A stretch of DNA of 64,000 nucleotides from Caulobacter sp. CCUG 60055 (GTDB lineage Bacteria; Pseudomonadota; Alphaproteobacteria; Caulobacterales; Caulobacteraceae): assembly GCF_022750545.1 (NCBI RefSeq), contig NZ_PUIC01000004.1:1-64000 (forward strand), in the 5' to 3' direction. The notes beneath the pieces are model-generated. The model made no database searches. It was not told the origin of the DNA and worked only from the letters and a program-made list of their open reading frames with translations. Shown here in pieces: positions 7,912-18,300 of this stretch; position 1 is the first letter of the stretch, and each line of letters starts with the position of its first letter. The position numbers and the translations under genes were made by a program.

Positions 7912-7938
7912 CCGGCCCGCCGCCGGACGGCGGGCCGG
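7912..7938. terminator. GC hairpin between convergent genes
   Basis: An 11-bp perfect stem (7912-7922 / 7928-7938) with a 5-nt loop sits between the convergent MFS and peptidoglycan-binding genes. It could end transcription from either side, although no clear T-run follows. Confidence 0.5.
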
Positions 7939-7948
7939 CCCAACTTCA

Positions 7949-9061
7949 CTACGCGCCCGCCGGCAGCACCCCCAGCATGCGGGCGGTCTCGACGGTGAAG
8001 GCGCCTTCGGCCAGCCGCTGGGCGTGCTGGAAGCGGACGATGGCGGCGCGGGTCTGGCCGTTCAGCGTCCCGTCGGGCCGGCCGGCGTCGTAGCCCCAGG
8101 CGTTCAGCGTATTCTGGGCCCGGCGGATGACCTCGGGCGAGGCGTTGCGCTCGCACAGCACCTCGCGCCATTCCACCCCGGCGGGCCGTACGGCCCGCTC
8201 GCGCGTAGCCGGCTGGTAGACCGCCGGCACGACATAGCTCTCGGCGCGCTCGGGCCTGACCACCCGCTCGACCCGCTCGGTGCGGATCACCGGCGGCACG
8301 GTGCGTTCGACGGTGCGGGCCGGCTGGTCGACCACCTGCCGGGCGACCTGACGGGTGACGGCCGGGATCGGCGTCTCGACCACCCGCTCGGGCGAGCGCA
8401 GCACGGGGCGCTGCACCGTGCGATAAGAGGCCGGCACCTCGACCAGGCAATAGATCTCGCCCGTCGCCGCCGGGCCGCCCGGATAGGACGGCGTCCAGCC
8501 CGCCCGCGTATAGCCGTCGGAGCGGCGCCATTCGGTGTGGGCCGGCGCGGCCAGCTCCTGGACGGACACGGTGTCGTACTGGGCCGGTATGACGTCGCGC
8601 CGCACCGTGGCGGGGCTGACCACCACCGTCTCCATCACCGTGCGATAGGTCGCCGGCACGACGATCCGCTCGACGCGGCCGGGGACGGCCACCACCGGCT
8701 GGTCGACCCATTCGCGGACGGCGGGGATGGTGCGCGTCTCGCGCCGTTCCGGCGTCACCAGCACCTGTTCGGTGTAGGTCTCGATCAGCGGGGCGATGTT
8801 GACCTGGGCGAAGCACTGGCCGGGCCGGGCGATGCCGGCCACGCTGTCGGGCGGGCAGACCACCCCGTCGAAGCCCAGCGGCAGGCCCGACGCCGGTCCG
8901 GCCGCCGGCAGGTCGGGGCGCATCGGCGGCGCGTCGGCCCGGGGCCCCGGCCCCTGCGCCGGCGGTCCGCCGGCCAGCTCCACATCGGCCTTGGCGGCGG
9001 CCTGGGAGGCGGTCATCAGGACGGCGCCGGCCGCCGCGAGGATCCAGATCGTTTTGCGCAT
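7949..9061 (-). CDS. Exported repeat protein with peptidoglycan-binding domain
   Basis: A 370-residue protein with a signal peptide (MRKTIWILAAAGAVLMTASQAAAKA). A Val/Arg/Pro-rich middle (about residues 95-300) is made of degenerate repeats such as VERIVVPATYRTVMETVV and VVETPIPAVTRQVARQVV. The C-terminal PG_binding_1 domain starts SPEVIRRAQNTLNAWGYDAG. It probably sits in the periplasm or envelope bound to murein. The repeat region has no enzyme motif. It is convergent with the MFS gene and divergent from purB. Confidence 0.78.
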   Translation of the reverse strand: MRKTIWILAAAGAVLMTASQAAAKADVELAGGPPAQGPGPRADAPPMRPDLPAAGPASGLPLGFDGVVCPPDSVAGIARPGQCFAQVNIAPLIETYTEQVLVTPERRETRTIPAVREWVDQPVVAVPGRVERIVVPATYRTVMETVVVSPATVRRDVIPAQYDTVSVQELAAPAHTEWRRSDGYTRAGWTPSYPGGPAATGEIYCLVEVPASYRTVQRPVLRSPERVVETPIPAVTRQVARQVVDQPARTVERTVPPVIRTERVERVVRPERAESYVVPAVYQPATRERAVRPAGVEWREVLCERNASPEVIRRAQNTLNAWGYDAGRPDGTLNGQTRAAIVRFQHAQRLAEGAFTVETARMLGVLPAGA

Positions 9062-9232
9062 GAGCTCGGCAAGTCCAGCAAGGTCTTCGACGTTCAGAGA
9101 ACATTAACCCCCAGTCGAGCCGCCAGGGACAGGCTTTCTCCCCTCAGGCGAGCCGGCGGCTTGACAGGCGCGTCCCCGCCGCCCACTGACCCCGGCGAAA
9201 TCCCATCCGTCACCGCAGTCGGAGCGCCCGTC

Positions 9233-10539
<1,307 letters not shown>

Positions 10540-10540
<1 letters not shown>

Positions 10541-11301
10541 TGACGGGCGGCGAAACGCAACTGGTCCTGCGGCTCAACCCCGCCCTCGATCCGGCGCGTT
10601 TCGCCAAGGCCTACGCCCGCGACGGCGTGGTGCAGATCCCGGGCCTGTTCGAGCCGGACGTCGCCGAGTTCCTGGCCCGGATGCTGGAGGGCTCGATGAG
10701 CTGGGACCTGGCCCTGTCCGACGCCGAGGGCCGTCACGACGTGCTGGACCAGGCCACGATGGCCCGGCTCGGCCGCGAGACCCTGGCCGCGCGGATCGGC
10801 GCGGCGGTCGGCCGGGCCCGCGAGGGCTTCGCCTACGTCTATCTCTGCTATCCGATGATCGAGGCCTATCTGGCCGGGCGCGACCCCGGCCATCCGGCCC
10901 ACGTGCTGACCGAGTTCCTCAACAGCCCCGAATTCCTCGACTTCGGCCGGACCGTGATCGGCGCGAAGGCGTCGCTGACCAAGGCCGACGCCCAGGCCAC
11001 CTTCTACCGGCCCAACGACTTCCTGAGCCTGCACGACGACCAGGGCGTCGGCGAGCGGCGGGCGGCCTACACCCTCGGCTTCACCCGCCGCTGGCGGCCG
11101 GACTGGGGCGGCCAGCTGCTGTTCCATGACGGCCAGGGCGAGATTGAGCGCGGCTTCATGCCGGCCTTCAACATGCTGACCCTGTTCAAGACCCCGCGCT
11201 GGCATTCGGTGGCGCCGGTGGCCGCCTACGCCGGCTCGCCTCGCCTGTCGGTGGTCGGCTGGCTGCGCGACGACCCGCCGGCCGGCAAGGGCGCCGCCTG
11301 A
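10540..11301 (+). CDS. 2-oxoglutarate/Fe(II) oxygenase family protein (first of two)
   Basis: A 253-residue protein with the Fe(II)/2OG dioxygenase signature. H165-x-D167 (SLHDDQ) and H222 (RWHSVAPV) give the metal triad, and R235 (SPRLSVVGW) is the likely 2OG-binding Arg. YTLGFTRRWRPDWGGQLLF is the typical strand between them. It belongs to the prolyl-4-hydroxylase-like group; the substrate, probably a protein or peptide, is unknown. It overlaps the purB stop by one base and is followed 10 bases later by a second, dissimilar oxygenase. Confidence 0.85.
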
Positions 11302-11311
11302 GGGGCAGCCG

Positions 11312-12316
11312 ATGAAGAACGCCGACTACGAGACCCTGGTCCAGGCCTGCCGCGACGGCGACACCGACGCCTGGCGCGTGCTGGGCCTGCGGCTGATGAA
11401 GGGCGATCGCGCCCCGCTGCGGCCCCAGGACGGCGCCGACCTGCTGGCCAACGCCGCCGAGACCGGCGATCCCGAGGCCCTGCGCCATGTCGCCGTGCTG
11501 TCCGCCAAGGGCCTGCACCGCGAGCAGAACTGGGCCCTGGCGCTGGACTGCCTGCAGACCGCCGCCGAGAACGGCTCGGCCTCGGCCCGCCGCCAGCTGG
11601 CCCTGCTGACCGGCGAGCAGAAACTGGCGGCCCAGGCGTTCGGGACCATTCCGCCGACGCCGGACGTCTGGCGCCGCCTGCGCCGCGCCGTCGACATCGA
11701 GGCCTGGCTGAACCCGCCGCCCAAGCGGATCGTGCTGCAATCGCCGCGCGTTCGCGCCGTCGAGGGCTTCCTGCCGCGCCCCCTGTGCGACTGGATCGTC
11801 GCCCGCGCCAAGGGTCGCCTGCGGCCGGCGCGGGTCTACGGCCGCGAGGACGGCGCGGCCATGCTGGAGGAAGGCCGCACCAACAGCGAGTTCGCCTTCG
11901 AGCTGGAGGACTTCGATCTGGTCCTGGCCGTGGCCCAGGCGCGCATTGCCGCCGCCATGAGCCTGCCGGTCGCCCAGTTCGAGCCGCCCAACGCCCTGCA
12001 CTACAAGCCGGGGCAGGCCTTCAGCCGCCACTTCGACTTCCTCGACCCGGCGGCGCCCGCCCTGGCGCGCGACATCGCCGCCAACGGCCAGCGGATCGCG
12101 ACCTTCCTTCTGTACCTGAACGACGACTACGAGGGCGGCGAGACGCAGTTCCCGATGGTCGACCTGCGCCACCGGGGCGCGGCGGGGGATGCGTTGTACT
12201 TCGCCAATATCGACGCGTCCGGCGCGCCGGACCGCCTGACCCTGCACGAGGGCCTGCCGCCGACGCGCGGCGAGAAATGGCTGCTGTCCCAGTTCGTACG
12301 GGGACCGGCGGGCTGA
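11312..12316 (+). CDS. 2OG-Fe(II) oxygenase with N-terminal Sel1-like repeats
   Basis: A 334-residue protein. The first 110 residues are alpha-helical Sel1/TPR-like repeats (GADLLANAAETGDPEALRHVAVLSAKG, ALDCLQTAAENGSASARRQLALL). The C-terminal prolyl 4-hydroxylase domain has H240-x-D242 (SRHFDF), the YEGGETQFP strand, H312 and a distal K322 (GEKW). Sel1-type repeats suggest a protein partner. The arrangement purB-oxygenase-oxygenase suggests one transcript. Substrate is not known. Confidence 0.85.
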   Translation: MKNADYETLVQACRDGDTDAWRVLGLRLMKGDRAPLRPQDGADLLANAAETGDPEALRHVAVLSAKGLHREQNWALALDCLQTAAENGSASARRQLALLTGEQKLAAQAFGTIPPTPDVWRRLRRAVDIEAWLNPPPKRIVLQSPRVRAVEGFLPRPLCDWIVARAKGRLRPARVYGREDGAAMLEEGRTNSEFAFELEDFDLVLAVAQARIAAAMSLPVAQFEPPNALHYKPGQAFSRHFDFLDPAAPALARDIAANGQRIATFLLYLNDDYEGGETQFPMVDLRHRGAAGDALYFANIDASGAPDRLTLHEGLPPTRGEKWLLSQFVRGPAG

Positions 12317-12330
12317 GCCCGCATGGAACA

Positions 12331-12347
12331 CCCGGCCGGCGGCCGGG
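12331..12347. terminator. Short GC hairpin between convergent genes
   Basis: A 7-bp stem (12331-12337 / 12341-12347) with a 3-nt loop lies in the 40-bp gap between the oxygenase stop and the convergent ATPase zeta stop. There is no long T-run. Confidence 0.4.
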
Positions 12348-12356
12348 CTTCCCCGG

Positions 12357-12674
12357 CTAGGCGCCGGCCTTGATCTGCTCGCGGGCGACGGCCAGCAGCT
12401 CGTCCATCTTGGAGCGCACCTCGCCCTCGGACACCTTCACGCCGGCGCCGGAAAGGTCCTGGCTGACCTTGCGCAGCACGTCCTCGTCGCCGGGCTGCTC
12501 GAAGTCGGACTTGACCACCGCCTTGGCGTATTCCTCGACGCTCTCCAGGCCCATCAGGCCGGCGGCCCATTGGCCGAGCAGCCGGTTGCGGCGCGCGACG
12601 GCCCGGAACTCGATGTCCTGATCGTGTGCGAACTTGTTTTCGAAAGCCTGTTCGCGGTCGTCGAAGGTGGTCAT
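12357..12674 (-). CDS. F1-ATPase inhibitor subunit zeta (DUF1476)
   Basis: A 105-residue four-helix protein with the family's diagnostic start TFDDREQAFENKFAHDQD, then RAVARRNRLLGQWAAGLMGL. DUF1476 proteins are the zeta subunit of alphaproteobacterial F1Fo-ATPase. In Paracoccus its N-terminus inserts into F1 and blocks ATP hydrolysis. The inhibitory N-terminal helix looks intact here. No ATP synthase genes are nearby, so the gene is free-standing. Confidence 0.9.
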   Translation of the reverse strand: MTTFDDREQAFENKFAHDQDIEFRAVARRNRLLGQWAAGLMGLESVEEYAKAVVKSDFEQPGDEDVLRKVSQDLSGAGVKVSEGEVRSKMDELLAVAREQIKAGA

Positions 12675-12976
12675 GTTCGTTCCAGAAACCTCAGCTCGCG
12701 CGGTCCATTATAGCGCGCCGGGCCGCCCCGCAATGCACAACAGGTTTCCGGGCGACGATCGGCCGCGTGACCATGACCGAAAAGCCGCTGTTTTCACGCG
12801 GGATTTCCATGATCGACACGCCGGGAGAAACGGCCGCCGCTTCCACTGGGGCCCAAACCGCGCTAGGTTCCGCCCGCTTATATCATGAGCGAGAGGTCCC
12901 GGTGGAACGCGCGCGCTAATCGATAGCTGCGCGCGATTTCGTTTTCGGGGTCCGGCTCGCGCCGAGGAAGGCTGAC
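12675..12976. other. Intergenic region upstream of purC
   Basis: 302 bases between the divergent zeta gene and purC. A GAGGAAGG ribosome binding site lies just before the purC ATG. A GCGCGC-rich inverted element sits near 12908-12932. No further gene or known riboswitch was recognised. Confidence 0.5.
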
Positions 12977-13732
12977 ATGACCCGCCGCAAGAAGATCTAC
13001 GAAGGCAAGGCCAAGATTCTGTACGAAGGGCCTGAGCCCGGCACCCTGATCCAGTACTTCAAGGACGACGCCACCGCTTTCAACGCCACCAAGAAGGCCG
13101 TGCTCGAAGGCAAGGGCGTCATCAACAACCGCATCAGCGAATATGTGATGACGCGCCTGAACGGCATCGGCGTGCAGAATCACTTCATCCGCCGCCTGAA
13201 CCTGCGCGAGCAGCTGATCAAGGAAGTCGAGATCATCCCGCTGGAGGTGGTCTGCCGCAACGTAGTCGCCGGCTCGCTCTCCACCCGCCTGGGCCTGCCC
13301 GAAGGCCAGGCCCTGCCGCGCTCGATCATCGAGTTCTACTTCAAGGACGACAAGCTGGGCGACCCGCTGGTCACCGAGGAGCACATCACCGCGTTCAACT
13401 GGGCCCAGACCCAGGAGATCGACGACATGATGGCCATGACCCTGCGCGTGAACGACTATCTGAGCGGCATGTTCGGCGCCGTCGGCATCACCCTGGTCGA
13501 CTTCAAGGTCGAGTTCGGCCGGGTGTGGGAAGGCGACTTCGCCCGCATCATCCTGGCCGACGAGATCAGCCCCGATTCCTGCCGCCTGTGGGATTCGCAG
13601 ACCAACGAGAAGCTGGACAAGGACCGCTTCCGCCGCGATCTGGGCAATGTCATCGAAAGCTATACGGAAGTCGCCCGCCGGCTCGGCATCATGAACGAGA
13701 TGCCGACCGTCATTCAGGGCGGCAAGGGTTAA
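12977..13732 (+). CDS. purC: Phosphoribosylaminoimidazole-succinocarboxamide synthase
   Basis: A 251-residue SAICAR synthetase that ligates aspartate to CAIR in an ATP-dependent step of purine synthesis. Motifs are [13 protein letters not shown] (nucleotide loop), [24 protein letters not shown] and [12 protein letters not shown]. Length is standard. A strong GAGGAAGG precedes the ATG. purS follows after 21 bases, so the two are probably co-transcribed. Confidence 0.97.
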   Translation: MTRRKKIYEGKAKILYEGPEPGTLIQYFKDDATAFNATKKAVLEGKGVINNRISEYVMTRLNGIGVQNHFIRRLNLREQLIKEVEIIPLEVVCRNVVAGSLSTRLGLPEGQALPRSIIEFYFKDDKLGDPLVTEEHITAFNWAQTQEIDDMMAMTLRVNDYLSGMFGAVGITLVDFKVEFGRVWEGDFARIILADEISPDSCRLWDSQTNEKLDKDRFRRDLGNVIESYTEVARRLGIMNEMPTVIQGGKG

Positions 13733-13753
13733 GAGCTAAGCGTCAGGGTGATC

Positions 13754-13996
13754 ATGAAAGCCAAAGTCCACGTGTTCCTGAAGCCCGGCGTCCTCGACGT
13801 CCAGGGCAAGGCCATCGAAGGCGCCCTGCACGGCCTCGGCTGGGGCGGCGTCGAGCATGTCCGCGTCGGCAAGACCATCGAGTTCGACCTCAAGGCCGCC
13901 GGCGCCGACGAGGCCCAGGCCGAGGTCAAGACCATGTGCGAGAAGCTGCTCGCCAACACCGTCATCGAAAGCTACCGGGTCGAAATCGTCGCCTGA
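13754..13996 (+). CDS. purS: Phosphoribosylformylglycinamidine synthase subunit PurS
   Basis: An 80-residue subunit of the three-part FGAM synthase (PurS-PurQ-PurL), with the typical MKAKVHVFLKPGVLDVQGKAIEGAL start and ESYRVEIVA end. It bridges the glutaminase PurQ and the synthetase PurL. ATG at 13754 is chosen with AGGG just upstream; an in-frame GTG at 13748 would add two residues. purQ and purL lie further downstream, separated by unrelated genes. Confidence 0.95.
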   Translation: MKAKVHVFLKPGVLDVQGKAIEGALHGLGWGGVEHVRVGKTIEFDLKAAGADEAQAEVKTMCEKLLANTVIESYRVEIVA

Positions 13997-14082
13997 TCGA
14001 CCCGCGATCCCTGGAATTTGGGAATCCCCCTCTCCATCTGCGATCCGCTCGACCAAAGAGAACGGGCGTTAGGGAGACGGGG

Positions 14083-14568
14083 ATGGTTCCTCATCAGGCG
14101 CATGGCCGGCATCATCTCGCCCAGGTCAATGTCGGCAAGCTGGTCGCGCCGCTGGACGATCCCCGCATCGACGACTTCCGCGACAACCTGGAGCGGATCA
14201 ACCTGCTGGCCGAAGCCCAGCCGGGGTTCGTGTGGCGCGCGGTGGGAACCGGCTTCGACGCCACCGACCTGCGCCCCTTCGAGGACCAGGACCTGCTGGT
14301 CAACGCCTCGGTGTGGGAAAGCCTCGAGGCCCTGGCCGCCTTCGCCTACCGCACGGACCACAAGGAGTTCGTGCGCCGCCGTCACGAGTGGTTCCAGCCC
14401 TCGGACCAGCCGACCCTGGTGATGTGGTGGCTGCCGGCGGGCCAGACCCCCGCCCTGGAAGACTGCGTCGCGCGCCTCGACCACCTGCGGGCGCACGGGC
14501 CGACCGCCCACGCCTTCGACTTCAAGACCCGCTTCCCCGCTCCCGCGGTGGCGGCCGCCGTCGGCTGA
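14083..14568 (+). CDS. DUF3291 domain protein
   Basis: A 161-residue protein matching the DUF3291 family, a dimeric alpha-beta-barrel fold related to antibiotic-biosynthesis monooxygenases. It opens HHLAQVNVGKLVAPLDDPRIDDFRDNLERIN, then GFVWRAVG, VNASVWESLEALAAFAYR, HKEFVRRRHEWF and VMWWLPAG. Function is unknown in this family. AGGGAG precedes the ATG at 14083. It is in line with purS and the PEBP gene. Confidence 0.85.
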   Translation: MVPHQAHGRHHLAQVNVGKLVAPLDDPRIDDFRDNLERINLLAEAQPGFVWRAVGTGFDATDLRPFEDQDLLVNASVWESLEALAAFAYRTDHKEFVRRRHEWFQPSDQPTLVMWWLPAGQTPALEDCVARLDHLRAHGPTAHAFDFKTRFPAPAVAAAVG

Positions 14569-14628
14569 TCCCCGTTTCGCGGCGCCGGCCGAGGTCCTAG
14601 AATGCCTTCGACAGCGGGAGGCTTCCGG

Positions 14629-15177
14629 ATGAGAGCTGTTCTTGTCGCCGCCGCCGCCCTATGCGCCGCGGCGGCGCCCGCCGCCCGCGACACGGGCCTG
14701 CGCCTCGCCAGCGCCGACCTGCGGCCCGGCGAAAGCGTCCGCTCGGCCCAGGTCAACAGCGGCTACGGCTGTCACGGCGAGAACCGCTCGCCAGCCCTGG
14801 CCTGGGACGGCGCGCCCCCGGGGACGAAGAGCTTCGCGGTCAGCGTCTTCGACCCGGACGCCCCCAGCGGCGGATGGTGGCATTGGATCGCCTTCAACCT
14901 GCCGTCGACCGCCCGGGGCCTGCCGGCCGACGCCGGCGCCGCCTCCGGCAAGGGACTCCCGCCGCCAGCGGCGCAGGGCCGCAACGACTTCGGCCCGGCC
15001 GGCTATGGCGGCCCCTGCCCGCCGCTGGGCCAGAGCCACCGCTACGTCTTCACCGTCTACGCCCTGAAGACCGACAGGCTGGCCCTGGACGCCCGGACCG
15101 ACGGTCCGGCCTTCGCCGCGGCCATCGACGGGCAGGTGCTGGCCAAGGCCACGCTCACGGCGACCTACGGACGCTGA
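14629..15177 (+). CDS. Exported PEBP / YbhB-YbcL (Raf kinase inhibitor-like) protein
   Basis: A 182-residue PEBP-family protein with a signal peptide (MRAVLVAAAALCAAAAPAA). The fold signatures are GYGCHGENRSPALAWDGAPPGTKSF, DPDAPSGGWWHWIAFNLP, GGPCPPLGQSHRYVFTVYAL and a closing helix. The anion-binding pocket residues (DPDAP, GxxHR) are present. The role of bacterial PEBPs is poorly defined. The ATG at 14629 is chosen over an in-frame ATG at 14602 because GGGAGG precedes it and the signal peptide starts there. Confidence 0.88.
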   Translation: MRAVLVAAAALCAAAAPAARDTGLRLASADLRPGESVRSAQVNSGYGCHGENRSPALAWDGAPPGTKSFAVSVFDPDAPSGGWWHWIAFNLPSTARGLPADAGAASGKGLPPPAAQGRNDFGPAGYGGPCPPLGQSHRYVFTVYALKTDRLALDARTDGPAFAAAIDGQVLAKATLTATYGR

Positions 15178-15231
15178 TCGGCGGCGCGGCGCGCTGGCGT
15201 TTTCGGCGGCCCGCTGCTACATGGCGCAGCC

Positions 15232-15894
15232 ATGAAATCCGCCGTCATCGTCTTCCCAGGGTCCAATTGCGATCGCGATTGCGCCGTGGCCGTCGAACGC
15301 TCCACCGGCTCGGCCGTCGAGATGGTCTGGCACCAGGAAACCAAGCTGCCCGACGGCCTGGACCTGATCGTCCTGCCGGGCGGCTTCTCCTACGGCGACT
15401 ATCTGCGCTGCGGGGCCATGGCCTCGCTGAGCCCGGTGATGCGCGAGGTGATCCAGGCCGCGACCAACGGCACGGCCGTGGTCGGCATCTGCAACGGCTT
15501 CCAGATCCTGTGCGAGGCGGGCCTGCTGCCTGGCGCCCTGCTGCGCAACGAGGGCCTGAAGTACGTCTGCAGGCCGATCGACCTGGAAGTGGTCAACGCC
15601 CAGACCCGCTTCACCGCCGGCTATCAGGGCCGCCGCGAGGTGACCATGACCATCGGCAACGGCGAGGGCAACTTCTTCGCCGACGAGGCGACCCTCGACC
15701 GGCTGGAGGGCGAGGGCCAGGTGGTGTTCCGCTACAAGGACAATCCCAACGGCTCGTCGCGCGGCATCGCCGGCGTCGTCAACCGCCAGGGCAACGTGCT
15801 GGGCCTGATGCCCCACCCCGACCGGGCGTTCGAGACCGAGCTCGGCTCGGCCGACGGCGCCATCCTGTTCCAGAGCGTCCTGGCCAGCGCCTGA
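15232..15894 (+). CDS. purQ: FGAM synthase glutaminase subunit PurQ
   Basis: A 220-residue class I glutamine amidotransferase that supplies ammonia to PurL. It shows [12 protein letters not shown], the [12 protein letters not shown] loop, the nucleophile Cys in [11 protein letters not shown], and the His/Glu end of the triad in [10 protein letters not shown]. Length is typical. It is on the same strand as purC and purS but separated from purS by two unrelated genes. Confidence 0.97.
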   Translation: MKSAVIVFPGSNCDRDCAVAVERSTGSAVEMVWHQETKLPDGLDLIVLPGGFSYGDYLRCGAMASLSPVMREVIQAATNGTAVVGICNGFQILCEAGLLPGALLRNEGLKYVCRPIDLEVVNAQTRFTAGYQGRREVTMTIGNGEGNFFADEATLDRLEGEGQVVFRYKDNPNGSSRGIAGVVNRQGNVLGLMPHPDRAFETELGSADGAILFQSVLASA

Positions 15895-16028
15895 GGCGCG
15901 GCCTGTCCGCCGGCTGACGCGCCCCGCGCGCCCCAGACGTACATTATAACAGCAAGGTTGCCCTGGCCGGCGCTTTGCGACACCTTTCCGCCTTCGGCGC
16001 CGGGGCGCCGCAGGGTCGAGGGGTCTTC

Positions 16029-17954
16029 ATGCCAGGTCTTTTCCGCGCGGGCGTCGCGCTTTCCGCCGTCCTGGCCCTGGCGCCAGGCGCCTGGGCCCAG
16101 CCCAAGACCACCCCGCCGCTCACCCCCGACATTCCCGCCAAGTTCATGGCTCCGACCGCCGGCTACGACTACGTCAAGCGCGAGGTGATGATCCCGATGC
16201 GCGACGGGGTGAAGCTGCACACCGTCATCGTCATCCCCAAGGGGGCCAGGAACGCCCCGATCATCCTGACGCGCACGCCCTACGACGCCTCCAAGCGCGC
16301 CGAGCGCAACGCCTCGCCGCACATGATCGCCGTCCTGCCCCAGATGGACGAGGTGTTCGCCGGGGCCGGCTACATCCGCGTGTTCCAGGACGTGCGCGGC
16401 AAGTACGGCTCCGAGGGCGAGTACGTGATGACCCGCCCGGTGCGCGGCCTCCTCAACGCCAGCGCCGTCGACCACGTCACCGACGCCTGGGACACCATCG
16501 ACTGGCTGGCCAAGAACCTGCCCGAGACCAACGGCAAGGTCGGGATGATCGGCTCGTCCTACGAGGGCTTCACGGTGGCCATGGCCCTGCTCGACCCGCA
16601 TCCGGCCCTCAAGGCCGCCGTGCCCGAGAGCCCGATGATCGACGGCTGGATGGGCGACGACTGGTTCCACTACGGCGCCTTCCGGCAGGTCAACCTCGAC
16701 TACTTCACCGAGCAGACCAGCGTGAAGGGCCAGGGCGAGCCGGTGGCGCGCGGCGCCCTCGACGACTACGAGACCTTCCGCCGGGCCGGCTCGGCCGGCG
16801 CCTACGCCAAGGCGGCCGGCTTCGACCAGCTGCCCTACTGGCGCAAGGTGTCGGAGCATCCGGCCTATGACGCCTTCTGGCAGGCCCAGGCCCTGGACAA
16901 GCTGCTGGCCGAACGGCCCACGAAGGTGCCGACCATCTGGCTGCAAGGCCTCTGGGACCAGGAGGACATGTGGGGGGCGGGCCACACCTACGCCGCCCTG
17001 GCCCCGAAGGACCCGGACGGGCTGAACCACCTGGTCATGGGCCCGTGGCGGCACAGCCAGGTCAATTATGACGGCTCCAGCCTGGGGGCCCTGAAGTTCG
17101 ACGGCGACACCGCCCTGCAATTCCGCCGCGACGTGCTGAAGCCGTTCTTCGACCAGTATCTGAAGGACGGCCCCAAGGCCGAAACCCCGCGCGTGCTGAT
17201 CTACAACACCGGCGAGAACCGCTGGGAGCGGTTCAAGAGCTGGCCGCAATCATGCGACAGCGGCTGCCCGGCCAAGTCGCGGCCGCTATATCTGTCCGCC
17301 GGCTCGGCCCTGTCGTTCTCGCCCCCCGCCGCCGCCGACGCGCCCTATGACGAATACGTCTCCGACCCGGCCAAGCCCGTCCCCTACCAGCCCCGCCCGG
17401 TCACCTTCGCCGACGACCTCGCCTGGAAGCGCTGGCTGGTCGCGGACCAGCGCTTCGCCGCTGACCGCACCGACGTCCTCGTCTACGTCACCGAGCCGCT
17501 GACCCAGCCCCTGCGCATCGCCGGCGCGCCGGTCGTCAACCTCTTCGCCTCCACCTCCGGCTCCGACGCCGACTGGGTGGTCAAGCTGATCGACGTCTAT
17601 CCCGACGAGGTTCCCTCCGATCTGAAAATGGGCGGCTACCAGCTCGCCGTCGCCATGGACATCTTCCGCGGCCGATACCGCGAGAGCTTCGCCAAGCCCG
17701 TCGCGATCACCCCCGACAAGGCCCTGCCCTACCGCTTCGCCCTGCCCGCCGCCAACCATGTCTTCCTGCCCGGCCACCGGGTCATGGTCCAGGTCCAGTC
17801 GTCCCTGTTCCCCCTCTACGACCGCAACCCCCAGACCTTCGTCGACAACATCTTCTTCGCCAAACCCGACGACTACAAAAAGGCCGTCCAGCGCGTCTTC
17901 CACGCCAAGGACGCGCAGAGCTACATCGACCTGCCCGTCGTTCCAGGGAACTGA
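16029..17954 (+). CDS. Alpha-amino-acid ester hydrolase-like CocE/NonD hydrolase
   Basis: A 641-residue exported alpha/beta hydrolase with a signal peptide ending AWAQP. The catalytic segment VGMIGSSYEGFTVAM puts the nucleophile at Ser177 in a GxSYxG motif. It continues ESPMIDGWMGDDWFHYGAFRQ, as in Xanthomonas/Acetobacter alpha-amino-acid ester hydrolases. The Asp (QGLWDQEDMWG) and His (MGPWRHSQVNYDG) of the triad follow. The C-terminal jelly-roll domain resembles X-Pro dipeptidyl-peptidases. Relatives hydrolyse or transfer alpha-amino acyl esters, including beta-lactam side chains. The ATG at 16029 was chosen for the signal peptide and GAGGGG upstream. Confidence 0.9.
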   Translation: MPGLFRAGVALSAVLALAPGAWAQPKTTPPLTPDIPAKFMAPTAGYDYVKREVMIPMRDGVKLHTVIVIPKGARNAPIILTRTPYDASKRAERNASPHMIAVLPQMDEVFAGAGYIRVFQDVRGKYGSEGEYVMTRPVRGLLNASAVDHVTDAWDTIDWLAKNLPETNGKVGMIGSSYEGFTVAMALLDPHPALKAAVPESPMIDGWMGDDWFHYGAFRQVNLDYFTEQTSVKGQGEPVARGALDDYETFRRAGSAGAYAKAAGFDQLPYWRKVSEHPAYDAFWQAQALDKLLAERPTKVPTIWLQGLWDQEDMWGAGHTYAALAPKDPDGLNHLVMGPWRHSQVNYDGSSLGALKFDGDTALQFRRDVLKPFFDQYLKDGPKAETPRVLIYNTGENRWERFKSWPQSCDSGCPAKSRPLYLSAGSALSFSPPAAADAPYDEYVSDPAKPVPYQPRPVTFADDLAWKRWLVADQRFAADRTDVLVYVTEPLTQPLRIAGAPVVNLFASTSGSDADWVVKLIDVYPDEVPSDLKMGGYQLAVAMDIFRGRYRESFAKPVAITPDKALPYRFALPAANHVFLPGHRVMVQVQSSLFPLYDRNPQTFVDNIFFAKPDDYKKAVQRVFHAKDAQSYIDLPVVPGN

Positions 17955-17970
17955 GCCCTGAAACGACGAA

Positions 17971-17992
17971 GGGGCCGGCTTTCGCCGGCCCC
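17971..17992. terminator. Hairpin between convergent genes
   Basis: A 9-bp perfect GC stem (17971-17979 / 17984-17992) with a TTTC loop lies right after the hydrolase stop and before the end of the convergent small gene. It is a likely bidirectional terminator, without a long T-run. Confidence 0.55.
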
Positions 17993-18015
17993 AGGGTCTC
18001 GATCCGGACGGACCC

Positions 18016-18144
18016 TCAGCGGTCGCGGCGCGGCTCGTGCTCGCGCGGTTCGCCTGGCTTGCCGCCCTGCTGATGCTGCTGGCCGGGTTGCTGGCGTTGG
18101 GGGTTCGACTGCTGCTGCTGCGGCTTCTTGGTGTCTGCGCCCAT
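18016..18144 (-). CDS. Small Gln/Pro/Lys-rich hypothetical protein
   Basis: A 42-residue hydrophilic, low-complexity protein (MGADTKKPQQQQSNPQRQQ..., ending HEPRRDR) with no membrane segment. A good AAGGAG (complement of 18153-18158) sits 8 bases before the ATG at 18144, which is the main evidence that it is translated. It looks intrinsically disordered. No function can be assigned. Confidence 0.55.
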   Translation of the reverse strand: MGADTKKPQQQQSNPQRQQPGQQHQQGGKPGEPREHEPRRDR

Positions 18145-18300
18145 GGCGGGATCTCCTTGTCGCCTTTTGAGGGGGATGCCGTGACCGGCCCAGGTCAACC
18201 GGGCGCGGCCCCGATTGTTCCCTAGTTTTTCGATCGCCCGCCCGGCCGCCGCGCCGCCGAAGGTTCCGCAGCCCGGGAAAGCGCGCTAGAAGGCGCACCC

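Noticed and set aside
8024-9232. Long N-terminal extension of purB back to 8024
   Set aside because: It is antisense to the peptidoglycan-binding gene and unlike any PurB. The conserved start MIPRYARPEA is at 9233.
12908-12932. Attenuator or purine riboswitch before purC
   Set aside because: Only a short GCGCGC inverted element is present, with no T-run and no purine-aptamer loops.
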